Shown in pieces: positions 8,059 to 16,035 of a stretch of 64,000 bases of DNA. Source of the DNA: a virus; the IMG/VR virus record IMGVR_UViG_3300018080_000174, positions 1-64,000 of that record. One strand, 5' to 3'. Position 1 is the first letter of the stretch. Each line of letters begins with the position of its first letter. A program made the translations under genes and the position numbers. The notes below the pieces were generated by a model. The model was not told the DNA's origin, did not search any database, and saw only the letters and a list, made by a program, of their open reading frames with translations.

Positions 8059-9199
8059 AATCATCCTCTGCGTATTCTCTGATTGCGTCTCCGTCCACGA
8101 CCAACACTTCTTTGATCGACGGGTGATCGCGTTTGATTTCAGCGTAGATGTCAGCGGCCCGCCACCGGGTCGTGATGACGATAGTGTCAACGGGGTTGCC
8201 CCACAGGTTGTTAGGTGCTTCGATCAACTGCCCCGTGCCGGGCACATAGCGACCGGCTTTACGATGGTCGGAGTCAATGACTCGACATTCCTTGATGCCA
8301 CAGGCGTTGAGGAAGGCTGCACCCTTGCCGGTACCGCCCCAGAATGCCATTGACTCACGAGTGGATATGACGAACTTCAACATGTCGCGAATTTCCGTGC
8401 AGTCGAACTTCCGAGGAATATCTGCGAAGGCGTGCCGATCTGGCCGACCCGTCCAAACAATGACCTCATCGTTGTAACTCTTGTAGACATCGACCGTGAA
8501 CCAACCGGCTGATTCCAGCATGGTGACGAAACTCGTCAACGTGAAGTTGCTGACGTGCTCGTACAGGAAGTCGCCAAACCTTCCGGCGGCAAGGGCTTTT
8601 TCAATGCACGGGACTTCGGCCAGGAACAGTGGGTGTGACTCGCGGGCATGGTAAGCCAACTCGGCGGCAAACTCGCGTGGTCGTTCCATGTGTTCCATCA
8701 CATGGCGGCAGACAAGCACGTCGGGCTTCATCTTGGCGATGTCCCGCTCGGGGATGAAGTAATCGGCGTATGTCTCCAACCCGTCAGCGACACAGGACTC
8801 GTGTTCAATGCCCGGCTCAAATGCGATGCACCGGTTTAGCAGATCGACCTTTTGGAGATATTTCAGGAACATCCCGTCCCCCGCTCCGATGTCCACGACC
8901 GTCATGTCACTCACAAAATGATCGTTACACAGACGTTGCACAACGCCTTTGATATGGGCGTCCCAACCCAGACCGTTGTTGAACATCAGGTTGGAATCCT
9001 CTTCGTAAGGAATCCGTGCCACGTCAAAATCCACATTGAAAATGTGGCCACACATACGGCAGATATGGAAGTTCAGCGGGTACCGCACGGCCGCTTCCGA
9101 CGCCGATTTACTGTATGGCAGGTTCAACGCAGCAAGGGGCTGCGGTTCAGGTTGATAAAACGGCTCCAGCATGTGCGAGCCACAAGCTATGCAAGTCAT
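8039..9199 (-). CDS. SAM-dependent C-methyltransferase-like protein
   Basis: A 386-residue protein built like NovU/TylCIII sugar C-methyltransferases. It has an N-terminal zinc site (CIACG ... CRMCG, residues 3-51), a SAM-binding motif VVDIGAGDGMFL, a LVCRHVMEHM segment, the EHVSNFTL motif, and a C-terminal Rossmann-like domain with AFWGGTGKGAAFLNACG. Such enzymes methylate nucleotide-linked sugars. Next to the GT41 gene, with which it overlaps, this suggests a sugar-modification pathway, which is inference. GGAG precedes the ATG. Confidence 0.83.
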   Translation of the reverse strand: MTCIACGSHMLEPFYQPEPQPLAALNLPYSKSASEAAVRYPLNFHICRMCGHIFNVDFDVARIPYEEDSNLMFNNGLGWDAHIKGVVQRLCNDHFVSDMTVVDIGAGDGMFLKYLQKVDLLNRCIAFEPGIEHESCVADGLETYADYFIPERDIAKMKPDVLVCRHVMEHMERPREFAAELAYHARESHPLFLAEVPCIEKALAAGRFGDFLYEHVSNFTLTSFVTMLESAGWFTVDVYKSYNDEVIVWTGRPDRHAFADIPRKFDCTEIRDMLKFVISTRESMAFWGGTGKGAAFLNACGIKECRVIDSDHRKAGRYVPGTGQLIEAPNNLWGNPVDTIVITTRWRAADIYAEIKRDHPSIKEVLVVDGDAIREYAEDDYDKEKA

Positions 9200-9201
9200 G
9201 T

Positions 9202-9792
9202 CTACTCCTCAAAAGGCCCCGGTAATCTCTCTGATGTCGTGTCACCACCGAAGCGGTCCAACACTTCGTCCATACTGATCGGTCGCCACTCTCCGGTGAG
9301 TCGGTGGATGTAGTCGATGCCTACGTCCATCGCCCGGCGACCGGGGAACATGGCGTTCAACTCATTCTCATACCCGCCGTGCGAGTGACCATACAGATGG
9401 ATACCACCGTGATGCAGGCCATCCCACGACAATAGTGGGTAGTGGCACAGGTGAATCTTCACCCGATGCTCCCGCCCCGCAATACGAAACTTCCGATACA
9501 GCATATCGTTGAATGTCGAGCAAAAGCTGGCAAGGCTGGCTCGGTCGTGGTTGCCGCGCACAATGTGGAGTTGCCGTACATTCAGCCGGGCGCGGTAGTG
9601 ACCGTACTTCGTCGCACGCCAGCCAAAGTCGCCCAGGAAGTAGAGCGTGTCATCCGGCCCGACCACGGCATTGATCCCGTCGATCAGGGCGGTGTCCATC
9701 GCCTCTACGCTGCCGAACGCCTCATCACGCTTCAACTGGTGCGTGAGGATGCCTTCGTGTCCGAAATGCCAATCTGCTGAAAACCAGATCAC
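9202..9792 (-). CDS. Calcineurin-like metallophosphoesterase
   Basis: A 196-residue protein with a full motif set: SADWHFGHEGI (DxH), YFLGDFG, RGNHDR, LCHYPLL and YGHSHG. This is the short cytosolic phosphoesterase class, found in phages and often next to RNA ligase or Pnkp genes. It sits between RlaP and the methyltransferase with a 4-base overlap to RlaP. A 2',3'-cyclic phosphodiesterase or phosphatase role in RNA end repair is plausible but inferred. Confidence 0.88.
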   Translation of the reverse strand: MIWFSADWHFGHEGILTHQLKRDEAFGSVEAMDTALIDGINAVVGPDDTLYFLGDFGWRATKYGHYRARLNVRQLHIVRGNHDRASLASFCSTFNDMLYRKFRIAGREHRVKIHLCHYPLLSWDGLHHGGIHLYGHSHGGYENELNAMFPGRRAMDVGIDYIHRLTGEWRPISMDEVLDRFGGDTTSERLPGPFEE

Positions 9793-10703
9793 CCTAGCAG
9801 CCTCCGGTTACGGTCAATAATCTCTGCGATCTGTCTGAGGGTGTTGGTCGCGTCTTCTTCGAGCACCACGGCCCCTTCGAGCGACCCGTAGTGTTCCTCC
9901 AGGCACTCAAAGAGCAGTCGCTTGATAGCGACCTCATCAGGACCATACGGCAGGGAAGAATTCGCATAGACTCGCTCCAAGTGCCGCTCTTTGTCGGCGG
10001 CCCAGAGATACACGTCTTCCGCCGACATCTCGCCGCGACGAACCGCTTTAAGCTGTGCCTTATTCCGGCGCAGGTCAAGGTCGCCTTCCTCCAACAGTTG
10101 CTCCACCTCACTCAACAGGCGGATAAGGTGATAAGCAAATTTCGTGTCGTACCCGAACTCGGCAACAATGGCTTCCCGCTTGCTGCCGGGCTCTGGCGTC
10201 TTCGTCTTCATCTTGTGAAGCTGGTTGTAGGCGTACCCCTTGAACCGGTGCCACGCTCCCTTGTGCGGGAAGATATGCCGGGCGTCTCGCACCATGTTCG
10301 CTACCTTCGTGCTGTGCAGCACGCACTCTTGCGGCGTGTACAGCGATGACAGCATGTTGGGGTTGTTCTCCATGCACAGGTGGAAGTAGTGAACGATGTT
10401 GTAGACGTTCAGGTCGTAGGTCCGACCCCGGCCGCCCAGATCGGTTTCCACATGGACGTGGTGCTTCTGGTAGCAGACGAACTTCTGCTTCTGCCGCCCG
10501 AAGCCCTCGATCTGACCCGCAAGGTGCGGGAACACGATGTCCTTGGGCGGGACGCAGAAACCAACCGTGTCGAAGTCCGACATGTCGGTACTCACGCCGT
10601 AGGCCACCGAGCCCATGACGGTTTCGTACATCACGTTCGACACCAGCCACGAAGGCGGCGTGATAAGCTGCATCTTCGTCAGTCTGTCAACCACGCTTGG
10701 CAT
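9789..10703 (-). CDS. RlaP-like nucleotidyltransferase (DNA polymerase beta superfamily)
   Basis: A 304-residue nucleotidyltransferase. The catalytic signature is GSVAYGVSTDMSDFDTVGF, with GS at 31-32 and metal-binding Asp43 and Asp45; a third acid is probably Asp97 in TYDLNVY. A long helical C-terminus follows. The architecture fits PF10127 (RlaP), a family associated with RNA ligases in predicted RNA repair. In this window the ligase, phosphoesterase and kinase are in the same leftward block, which agrees with that. GGAG and a TGATG overlap support the start. Confidence 0.85.
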   Translation of the reverse strand: MPSVVDRLTKMQLITPPSWLVSNVMYETVMGSVAYGVSTDMSDFDTVGFCVPPKDIVFPHLAGQIEGFGRQKQKFVCYQKHHVHVETDLGGRGRTYDLNVYNIVHYFHLCMENNPNMLSSLYTPQECVLHSTKVANMVRDARHIFPHKGAWHRFKGYAYNQLHKMKTKTPEPGSKREAIVAEFGYDTKFAYHLIRLLSEVEQLLEEGDLDLRRNKAQLKAVRRGEMSAEDVYLWAADKERHLERVYANSSLPYGPDEVAIKRLLFECLEEHYGSLEGAVVLEEDATNTLRQIAEIIDRNRRLLG

Positions 10704-10921
10704 CAGTCATCTCCGAGTGAGAACAAGGCATTGAAGTAGGCGAAGACCGCCTCCTCCGCGTCTTGGTTACGTTCGCTGTCCATGAAGGCGGCGACATCAG
10801 CGTGGATTCCGAGAGCGAGAAGTTCATCAAAGCACCCGGTACAGATGTAACCGAACTTGGACGAATACCGTTCGCACATGACGCTTTCGCAACCGCGTCG
10901 GTGGCAGCCCATCACGCCCAT
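10703..10921 (-). CDS. Small Cys-rich protein, probable zinc binder
   Basis: A 72-residue protein starting MGVMGCHRRGCESVMCERYS, with CTGC further on, giving a Cys spacing typical of a small zinc finger. The C-terminal half is helical and acidic. The start at 10921 overlaps the lipoprotein stop (TGATG). Function unknown. Confidence 0.6.
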   Translation of the reverse strand: MGVMGCHRRGCESVMCERYSSKFGYICTGCFDELLALGIHADVAAFMDSERNQDAEEAVFAYFNALFSLGDD

Positions 10922-11217
10922 CAGCACACACCTCTGCCGAAGAACTTCGCCGTGCGGGTCCGCGTATGGTAGCGACCGCAGATTGAATCCGCAGCATCGT
11001 CAATCGACATCAGCTTGAGGGGGCTCAGCTTGAACGGGCTCGCCGGGTTCATTGGGCTCAGCGGGTTCAGCGGGTTCAGGGGATCACTCAGGATGTCGTC
11101 ATCGTCGCGATCCTGCACAGGGGCAGGGGTCGGTTCGTTCTGCTGTGGCCGTTCCGCACAGCCAAGGAACAGGATTGACAACAGGATCAACGCCACCACG
11201 ATAAACAAAGCTCTCAT
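10921..11217 (-). CDS. Putative lipoprotein with NPL/NP repeats
   Basis: A 98-residue protein with a lipoprotein signal: MRALFIVVALILLSILFLGC, lipobox LFLGC with the lipidated Cys at residue 20. An acidic Pro-rich linker follows, then short repeats (NPLNPLSPMNP). The repeats are also visible as imperfect 9-base units in DNA around 11030-11090. It would be anchored to a membrane facing the periplasm. It is far from any lysis gene, so a spanin role is not supported. Confidence 0.65.
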   Translation of the reverse strand: MRALFIVVALILLSILFLGCAERPQQNEPTPAPVQDRDDDDILSDPLNPLNPLSPMNPASPFKLSPLKLMSIDDAADSICGRYHTRTRTAKFFGRGVC

Positions 11218-11218
11218 G

Positions 11219-11584
11219 TCACTCTCCCAGGTTAATTGCTAGTTCGTTTACGCCGAGCAGGTCGCAAAGGTTGTCCATCAACCCTGCCTGCCGCAGCGTG
11301 ACCTCTTCCAAAGCCAGCTTTTGCAGCAAGCCCTCTTCCTCGAAATGGACGCGAGTCCACTCCGACTCGCCGGGCTTCTTAAACGCGATCCGAAAGGCCG
11401 TGCCGTCTTCCAAAGCCTCTGCCAAATCCGCGTTGTGGCGGCTGGCCACGATAGCCTTATCGAGAATCTCAGCAAACGTCTGATTCCGTGCCAAGGCGTC
11501 TCCAAGCAGATTGTCAAAGGCCGCCTTCACCAGTTCCTCAACCGTCAAGGTCTTACCGCCAGCCGTGATAGTAGGTTCACTCAT
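11219..11584 (-). CDS. Hypothetical protein
   Basis: A 121-residue acidic, mostly helical protein with no recognised family. It overlaps the 63-residue gene upstream (ATGA) and abuts the lipoprotein gene. It lies in the transcript expected from the promoter at 11791-11819. Confidence 0.6.
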   Translation of the reverse strand: MSEPTITAGGKTLTVEELVKAAFDNLLGDALARNQTFAEILDKAIVASRHNADLAEALEDGTAFRIAFKKPGESEWTRVHFEEEGLLQKLALEEVTLRQAGLMDNLCDLLGVNELAINLGE

Positions 11585-11772
11585 TCGCTTCTCCGATGTA
11601 CTTCGATTCCATCCAGGGTTTCAGTTATGTAGAGGTTAGGGTCTTTCCGACCCCACGGGCTCCTCCACGCTTCTAAGTGGGCGTCCCTCTCCTCGGGGGT
11701 GAGTTCCGCATGGTCAAGCTGGAAGGTGATAGTGTCTGGCGTCTCGGTAACTGTGAACTCTCGGATCACCAT
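11581..11772 (-). CDS. Hypothetical protein
   Basis: A 63-residue acidic protein (starts MVIREFTVTETPDTITFQLD). The ATG is 19 bases downstream of a near-consensus -10 box and preceded by GAGGGTGAGAA, so it is the first gene of a transcript. No family recognised. Confidence 0.65.
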   Translation of the reverse strand: MVIREFTVTETPDTITFQLDHAELTPEERDAHLEAWRSPWGRKDPNLYITETLDGIEVHRRSE

Positions 11773-11790
11773 TTCTCACCCTCTATCTTA

Positions 11791-11819
11791 ATCATACCAC
11801 ACAAATCAGGTGATGTCAA
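11791..11819 (-). promoter_or_regulatory. Strong sigma-70-like promoter
   Basis: On the minus strand a perfect TTGACA (11814-11819) and TATGAT (11791-11796) are separated by 17 bases. The -35 overlaps nothing essential except that it adjoins the 3' end of the 47-residue gene. It would start transcription close to 11784, about 12 bases before the 63-residue gene. Confidence 0.85.
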
Positions 11820-11949
11820 GAAAATCTTGCGTTTTGTTGTAAATTGACATGAGAATTCCCGGATCGACCCCGGCGTCCAGGGCATTCTCCAGCAAATTCT
11901 GTGCCAAACGGCCGATCAGTTTCAGTTCATCTTCGGTGAAATCAGGCAT
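11806..11949 (-). CDS. Hypothetical small protein
   Basis: A 47-residue gene with ATG at 11949 overlapping the previous stop (TAATG) and TGA at 11806. The protein (starts MPDFTEDELKLIGRLAQNLL) is acidic and amphipathic-helical. The coupled start and normal codon use support it. The promoter at 11791-11819 overlaps its last codons. Confidence 0.6.
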   Translation of the reverse strand: MPDFTEDELKLIGRLAQNLLENALDAGVDPGILMSIYNKTQDFLDIT

Positions 11950-12185
11950 TATTCAGGCTCCACTTGTTCCATGAGGGCTCGGCAAACAGGGACAATGATC
12001 TTTGCTTCAACGTCCATCTCGGTCGTGCAGTCATACTCGACCGCCGCGATGACTTCGCCGTCTTCGCCGTCCACTTTGATAGTGCAGCGTGTCTTGCAAG
12101 GGTCGTCGGGATGCGGGGCCAAGCTGATCCGCCCGTTGTGGCGGGCCAGGAAGTTCATACACTGGTACAAAGTTCCACAACTCAT
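11949..12185 (-). CDS. Hypothetical protein
   Basis: A 78-residue acidic protein (starts MSCGTLYQCMNFLARHNGRI) of mixed strand and helix character with no recognised family. GGAGTGAAGAA precedes the ATG, which overlaps the endonuclease VII-like stop (ATGA). Confidence 0.6.
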   Translation of the reverse strand: MSCGTLYQCMNFLARHNGRISLAPHPDDPCKTRCTIKVDGEDGEVIAAVEYDCTTEMDVEAKIIVPVCRALMEQVEPE

Positions 12186-12691
12186 TTCTTCACTCCTTCT
12201 GTTAGGTAACGAATTGCCTTTTTCAGTATGTTTGGACTGTCTTTTGCGTGACCAAGCAAAGAATTGCAGCTACGACACAGTAAACCGCGTACCTCACCAG
12301 TTGTGTGGCAATGGTCCACATGAGGTGTACTTACAAAGAAGTCGCCGCAAATTGCACACTGGTCGTCTTGTTCATTTCGTAGCTGTTGATAGTCCTCAGG
12401 TGAAAGCCCGTAGTTTCTAATTACAGCTTGGAGATTTGAACAGACTTTGCACCAAGTATGTAAGCCTGATGTACTTAACCGATTTCTATGAAATTCAATG
12501 GCGGGTTTAGTCTGTTTGCAGCGGGAGCATTTGTGTGTCGCCACACTAACAGGGAAATTAGTGGCCTTACGGTAGGCTCTGCAACAGGTTTTACAGTAAC
12601 CATTGATCCCGTCCTTCGCTGCGCGGTTTCTCCAAAACTCTTCGATGGGCTTTGTCTCCCGACACTTTGAACACCTCTTAGTCTTCGGCAT
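12182..12691 (-). CDS. Endonuclease VII-like HNH nuclease
   Basis: A 169-residue protein. The N-terminus has two CxxC-type knuckle repeats (CSKCRETKPIEEFWRN, CSRCKQTKPAIEFHRN). The C-terminal half is the PF02945 recombination endonuclease VII core: CAICGDFF, HVDHCHTTGEVRGLLCRSCN and LLGHAKDSP. T4 gp49 of this class cuts branched DNA such as Holliday junctions; many phage relatives are uncharacterised HNH enzymes. It is translationally linked to the SNF2 helicase gene, which fits recombination or replication-fork processing. Confidence 0.88.
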   Translation of the reverse strand: MPKTKRCSKCRETKPIEEFWRNRAAKDGINGYCKTCCRAYRKATNFPVSVATHKCSRCKQTKPAIEFHRNRLSTSGLHTWCKVCSNLQAVIRNYGLSPEDYQQLRNEQDDQCAICGDFFVSTPHVDHCHTTGEVRGLLCRSCNSLLGHAKDSPNILKKAIRYLTEGVKK

Positions 12692-14618
12692 CTTCGACCC
12701 CCAGCGTCGAGGTGACATCACCCATCGTCATCAGTTCCAGGCGGCGATTGTCTTTCAGAATATCACGAACCCGCTCGTCTGTCGGGAGGTGGATCAGGTC
12801 TACGATGGTCGCGCCCAAGTTCTCATCTGTCCCCATGCGGTGAATCCGATCTTCCGCCTGAACTCGCGATTCGGGATTGAAGTCGTTACTGTAGAAGACC
12901 GCCATGCGGCTCTCAGTCAGAGTCAGACCCATCCCGCCCGACATCGGGTGGGCAGCGAACACGACCCGTTGGTTATTGTGTACGTCGGCCCAGTACGCCA
13001 GCGGATCAGCCTGGTGCAGCGGTTTGCCATTCATGTCGTACACTTTCCAGCCACGACCGTCAACCCGCACGACCGCCCACTTCTGTTTCTGACAGAGCTT
13101 GACCACCCGGTCCAAAGACCCGGTGAAACCAGCGAACACCACCAGCCGACCCTGATCCTCATTCTCATCCAGCAGTTCGACCAGTGCCTTGTCTTTCGGG
13201 CAGGGGACTTCACGTACTGTTCGGACCTTGTGCGGAACTTCCGCCGTGCCGTCACAGGTTGGGCAATCGACCAACTGTTTCTCCAGCGTGTCCACGTACT
13301 CTTGATCCAGCATGTCTATCATCTCGAACGTGCGATCTGGATCGAGCGGGTCGCACCAAATCTGCGTCTTGCCGGGCGTGTCGCTCGCGGCACAAACGGG
13401 GCAGGGATCGGTGCCGTCGATTTCCTCGCGGTATTGGAAGCCGTCGCTAAGTTCGCGTAAGGACGTGAGGCCGGTGATCGCATTCGGGGCGATCTTGACA
13501 AGAGCCTTCGCTACGCGATTAGTTGTGGGCGAAGGCTCACAGCGTACCGTGCGATACTGCTTCTCAGGAAGGTCGAGGCAGTCTTTCTTATGAAGTACAA
13601 GTACGAGCCCTTCCAGACGCTCATGCAGATACGAGACTTCATTCTCGCTGGCTTCCCACTTGTGGTAGTCGTCGGCAAACAAGTCTGGGTTGTGCTGCTC
13701 CTCATCCGGGTACCCGCCACAGACGGCGCACTTAGCTTCGTCGTCCAACCATGTTACCCGCTGCCAGTGCTTACCTTGCGAAGTCTCCTTCTGCACGAAG
13801 ACGCCGAGCCGCCATTCAAACGACTTCATATCGCCTTCCTTTAGGAAGCCGGGTGCGGCGATCTCACACTGACTCCACCAATCGACGGGCGACTTGGGCG
13901 ACGGCGTGCCAGACATCTCAATCACAAAACCGTCGTTGCCGTAAGCCTCTCGGATTCCATCGGCAAGAGCTTGGGCCGCTTCCGACCGCTTCGCCCGGTG
14001 ATTCTTCAAACGGCTGGACTCGTCAAAGATGACACCGTGCGGCGGCATCTCGCCGGGCACCCAGTTCTTCATCTTCGTTCGGAGGGCCTCATACGTCATC
14101 AACTTCAAGTCGATGCCGGTCAGACCCCACTTCTGAAATTCCCTCTCGACCGCTTTCAGACCGGACTTGGGGCCAACCCACCACCAGTCCGTCTGGCCCG
14201 ACTTCTCCATGATCTCAATAGCGGACAGTGTTTTACCGGTACCCATCTCGGCCGCGAGGATGCAATACTGATAGGTAAGCCCGAAGTCCGACATCAGCCT
14301 TTGATGCTGACGGAGTGGGCGTTCATACTCGTGCTCCACGAGAGGCTTTTCCCACCGGGCGTAAGGATTCCTACCCTGCATAAAGTCAAGCTGGAACCGA
14401 TTCCGTGTGCAATCTTTGACAGACCAGATTTTGCGTGGGTTGTTATCGTCGTACCCATGCCACCGAGAACCCGCCATCGACTTAATATCGTCCTTCAAGG
14501 CGAACGGGCTCTTGAGGAATTCGATGCGCCCTTTCACCGTTTGAATGGTGGTGGGCACCTTCTTCAAATTTCCAGCCCGCGTCTCAGTGATGAGGTAAAT
14601 CGTTTCTGGCTCTGCCAT
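12678..14618 (-). CDS. SNF2-type SF2 DNA helicase/translocase with zinc knuckles
   Basis: A 646-residue protein. The Walker A block is LAAEMGTGKT (121-130), motif II is IFDESSRLKN (DESS in place of DEAH), and motifs V-VI are GGMGLTLTESRMAVFYS and QAEDRIHRMG. Between the two RecA lobes are three Cys pairs (CAVCG, CPVCA, CPTCDG), an uncommon zinc-knuckle insertion. SNF2-family phage proteins use ATP to move on DNA during replication, recombination or defence evasion. The start is coupled to the upstream small gene (TGATG). Confidence 0.88.
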   Translation of the reverse strand: MAEPETIYLITETRAGNLKKVPTTIQTVKGRIEFLKSPFALKDDIKSMAGSRWHGYDDNNPRKIWSVKDCTRNRFQLDFMQGRNPYARWEKPLVEHEYERPLRQHQRLMSDFGLTYQYCILAAEMGTGKTLSAIEIMEKSGQTDWWWVGPKSGLKAVEREFQKWGLTGIDLKLMTYEALRTKMKNWVPGEMPPHGVIFDESSRLKNHRAKRSEAAQALADGIREAYGNDGFVIEMSGTPSPKSPVDWWSQCEIAAPGFLKEGDMKSFEWRLGVFVQKETSQGKHWQRVTWLDDEAKCAVCGGYPDEEQHNPDLFADDYHKWEASENEVSYLHERLEGLVLVLHKKDCLDLPEKQYRTVRCEPSPTTNRVAKALVKIAPNAITGLTSLRELSDGFQYREEIDGTDPCPVCAASDTPGKTQIWCDPLDPDRTFEMIDMLDQEYVDTLEKQLVDCPTCDGTAEVPHKVRTVREVPCPKDKALVELLDENEDQGRLVVFAGFTGSLDRVVKLCQKQKWAVVRVDGRGWKVYDMNGKPLHQADPLAYWADVHNNQRVVFAAHPMSGGMGLTLTESRMAVFYSNDFNPESRVQAEDRIHRMGTDENLGATIVDLIHLPTDERVRDILKDNRRLELMTMGDVTSTLGVEDAED

Positions 14619-14806
14619 CAGAAGTCTACTTTCAATCGGTTTGTGATTCCTGTAATGTCGTCAACAAGACGATACCGCAAGTCTCGAAGTCGTGGTCGGC
14701 CTTGGACGAAGTTCTTGGCCTTCTTGGCTTTCGTGAATTCTCTTGGCACCCCTTTGGCTGAGGCGATGACGGTCGGCACGTTATCCGGGAAAACAAGCAA
14801 GTACAT
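14618..14806 (-). CDS. Hypothetical basic protein
   Basis: A 62-residue basic protein (starts MYLLVFPDNVPTVIASAKGV). It is coupled to the helicase gene by a TGATG overlap and has AAGG upstream. Size and charge would suit a nucleic-acid-associated accessory protein, but no family is recognised. Confidence 0.55.
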   Translation of the reverse strand: MYLLVFPDNVPTVIASAKGVPREFTKAKKAKNFVQGRPRLRDLRYRLVDDITGITNRLKVDF

Positions 14807-14809
14807 ATC

Positions 14810-15334
14810 TCAACCTTCCAGAAGCAGGAAGGTGCTATCAGGCTGATCGGCCATGCGAACTCCGTCAAACATCCCGCGCAGGCCCTCTTCAAGTAGCAGT
14901 CGGTACATCGAGTTGTAGGCTTGCCTGACCGTCAAGGCAGTGTTAGTCTGACAAGCTAGTGTGATCGCCCGCTGCCACTGAGCCAGGGTGCCGCACAGGA
15001 TCGCTGCCTGAACTCCGCGTTGGAGGGATTCAGTCACTACGCTTTCAATCCCCCGCGCAGCTTCTAAGATGTCAACCATGTCTCGCTCGTCGGACGCGAT
15101 TAGGAAGCCCACCTGGAAAAGACCTAAGTATGGGCGAGCGAACCGCACTGTTGCAGGGGCTCGTTCATCTTTGAACGCCGCGATGCACGCCAACTGATGA
15201 GCAAGCTCTTGTAGCGGGATGGAAGACGCATCAGCCTCTTTCGCCAAACCGTAGCCCAGCAGTTGCCGGGCCAGCGGTAGGAGGACGTTGAGGTCTACCT
15301 TGGGTTTCATCACTAAAGCTACGCCAGGAGTCAT
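14810..15334 (-). CDS. Hypothetical helical protein
   Basis: A 174-residue Ala/Leu-rich, predicted all-helical protein with no recognised motif. Overlaps the 135-residue gene upstream (ATGA) and ends three bases before the next start. Confidence 0.65.
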   Translation of the reverse strand: MTPGVALVMKPKVDLNVLLPLARQLLGYGLAKEADASSIPLQELAHQLACIAAFKDERAPATVRFARPYLGLFQVGFLIASDERDMVDILEAARGIESVVTESLQRGVQAAILCGTLAQWQRAITLACQTNTALTVRQAYNSMYRLLLEEGLRGMFDGVRMADQPDSTFLLLEG

Positions 15335-15738
15335 TCAGCGGCCTCATCTTCGTCAAGGTCGTCCGCAAGATTGCCAATCCACAGTGCGTCAAAATTCTGC
15401 ATCGCTTCCTCTGGGAACTCGCCGTAGGCTTCGACGCCAGACTGTCCGAGAGCGCTGTCGGGGAGGTACTCCCTGTATGCTTCACCAGCGACACCATACG
15501 AGCAGACCCATCGCATCCCATCATGGTAGACGACTACCGGATACATTCTGCTCGGCCGGAATTGCTGCATTACCAGCCGCTTCTCATATTCAGCGGCGTC
15601 GGCCCTCGCACGGGCTTCCATGATCTGGAGTGTTTGCAGTGCTTGCTCCGTGGTCAAACTTTCAAGCAAGCCCATTGGCTGGGTCGCACCTTCAACTCGT
15701 TTGATCGGATCAGGGACGTAAGATTCAGACGTGTCCAT
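15331..15738 (-). CDS. Hypothetical protein
   Basis: A 135-residue acidic protein. It has a helical N-terminal half (LTTEQALQTLQIMEARARAD), an aromatic-rich middle (YPVVVYHDGMRWVCSYGVAG) and a strongly acidic C-terminus. It abuts the membrane protein gene upstream. Function unknown. Confidence 0.65.
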   Translation of the reverse strand: MDTSESYVPDPIKRVEGATQPMGLLESLTTEQALQTLQIMEARARADAAEYEKRLVMQQFRPSRMYPVVVYHDGMRWVCSYGVAGEAYREYLPDSALGQSGVEAYGEFPEEAMQNFDALWIGNLADDLDEDEAAE

Positions 15739-15935
15739 CAGTCTTCCTCCTCAAATTTATCTACTGGTCTCGTGAATCCAGCCCATTCGGCTGCAAACCC
15801 AAGACCGATGAGAAAAGAAAGTGCCGCGCCAATACAGAACAGGACGCTGGCACTGTCATTTATACCGAGCATGGCCCCGTACACGCAGCCCAGGCCCATT
15901 GCATAGGTGCTCAGGATACAGAAAAGTTTCTTCAT
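15738..15935 (-). CDS. Small two-helix membrane protein
   Basis: A 65-residue protein with two hydrophobic segments (LFCILSTYAMGLGCVYGAML and VLFCIGAALSFLIGLGFAA) and an acidic tail KFEEED. TAGGAGAAATACG precedes the ATG. No family recognised. It lies directly downstream of the tRNA. Confidence 0.65.
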   Translation of the reverse strand: MKKLFCILSTYAMGLGCVYGAMLGINDSASVLFCIGAALSFLIGLGFAAEWAGFTRPVDKFEEED

Positions 15936-15957
15936 CGTATTTCTCCTAAAGGGTTAG

Positions 15958-16030
15958 CAGCGCGACGGGGAATTGAACCCCGGTGACGGGCCTGAAAAAC
16001 CCGCGTCCTAGTCCACTAGACGACCGAGCC
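15958..16030 (-). tRNA. tRNA-Glu (anticodon UUC)
   Basis: A 73-base cloverleaf on the minus strand. Acceptor arms are GGCTCGG and TCGCGCT with one U-C mismatch, the D-arm is GTCTAGTGGACTAGGAC, the anticodon stem is CGGGT/GCCCG with loop TTTTCAG (anticodon TTC), and the T-arm is CGGGG-TTCAATT-CCCCG. Discriminator base G suits bacterial tRNA-Glu. CCA is not encoded. The acceptor mismatch could mean partial decay or a phage-specific variant. It sits alone between two small membrane protein genes. Confidence 0.85.
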
Positions 16031-16035
16031 ATATA

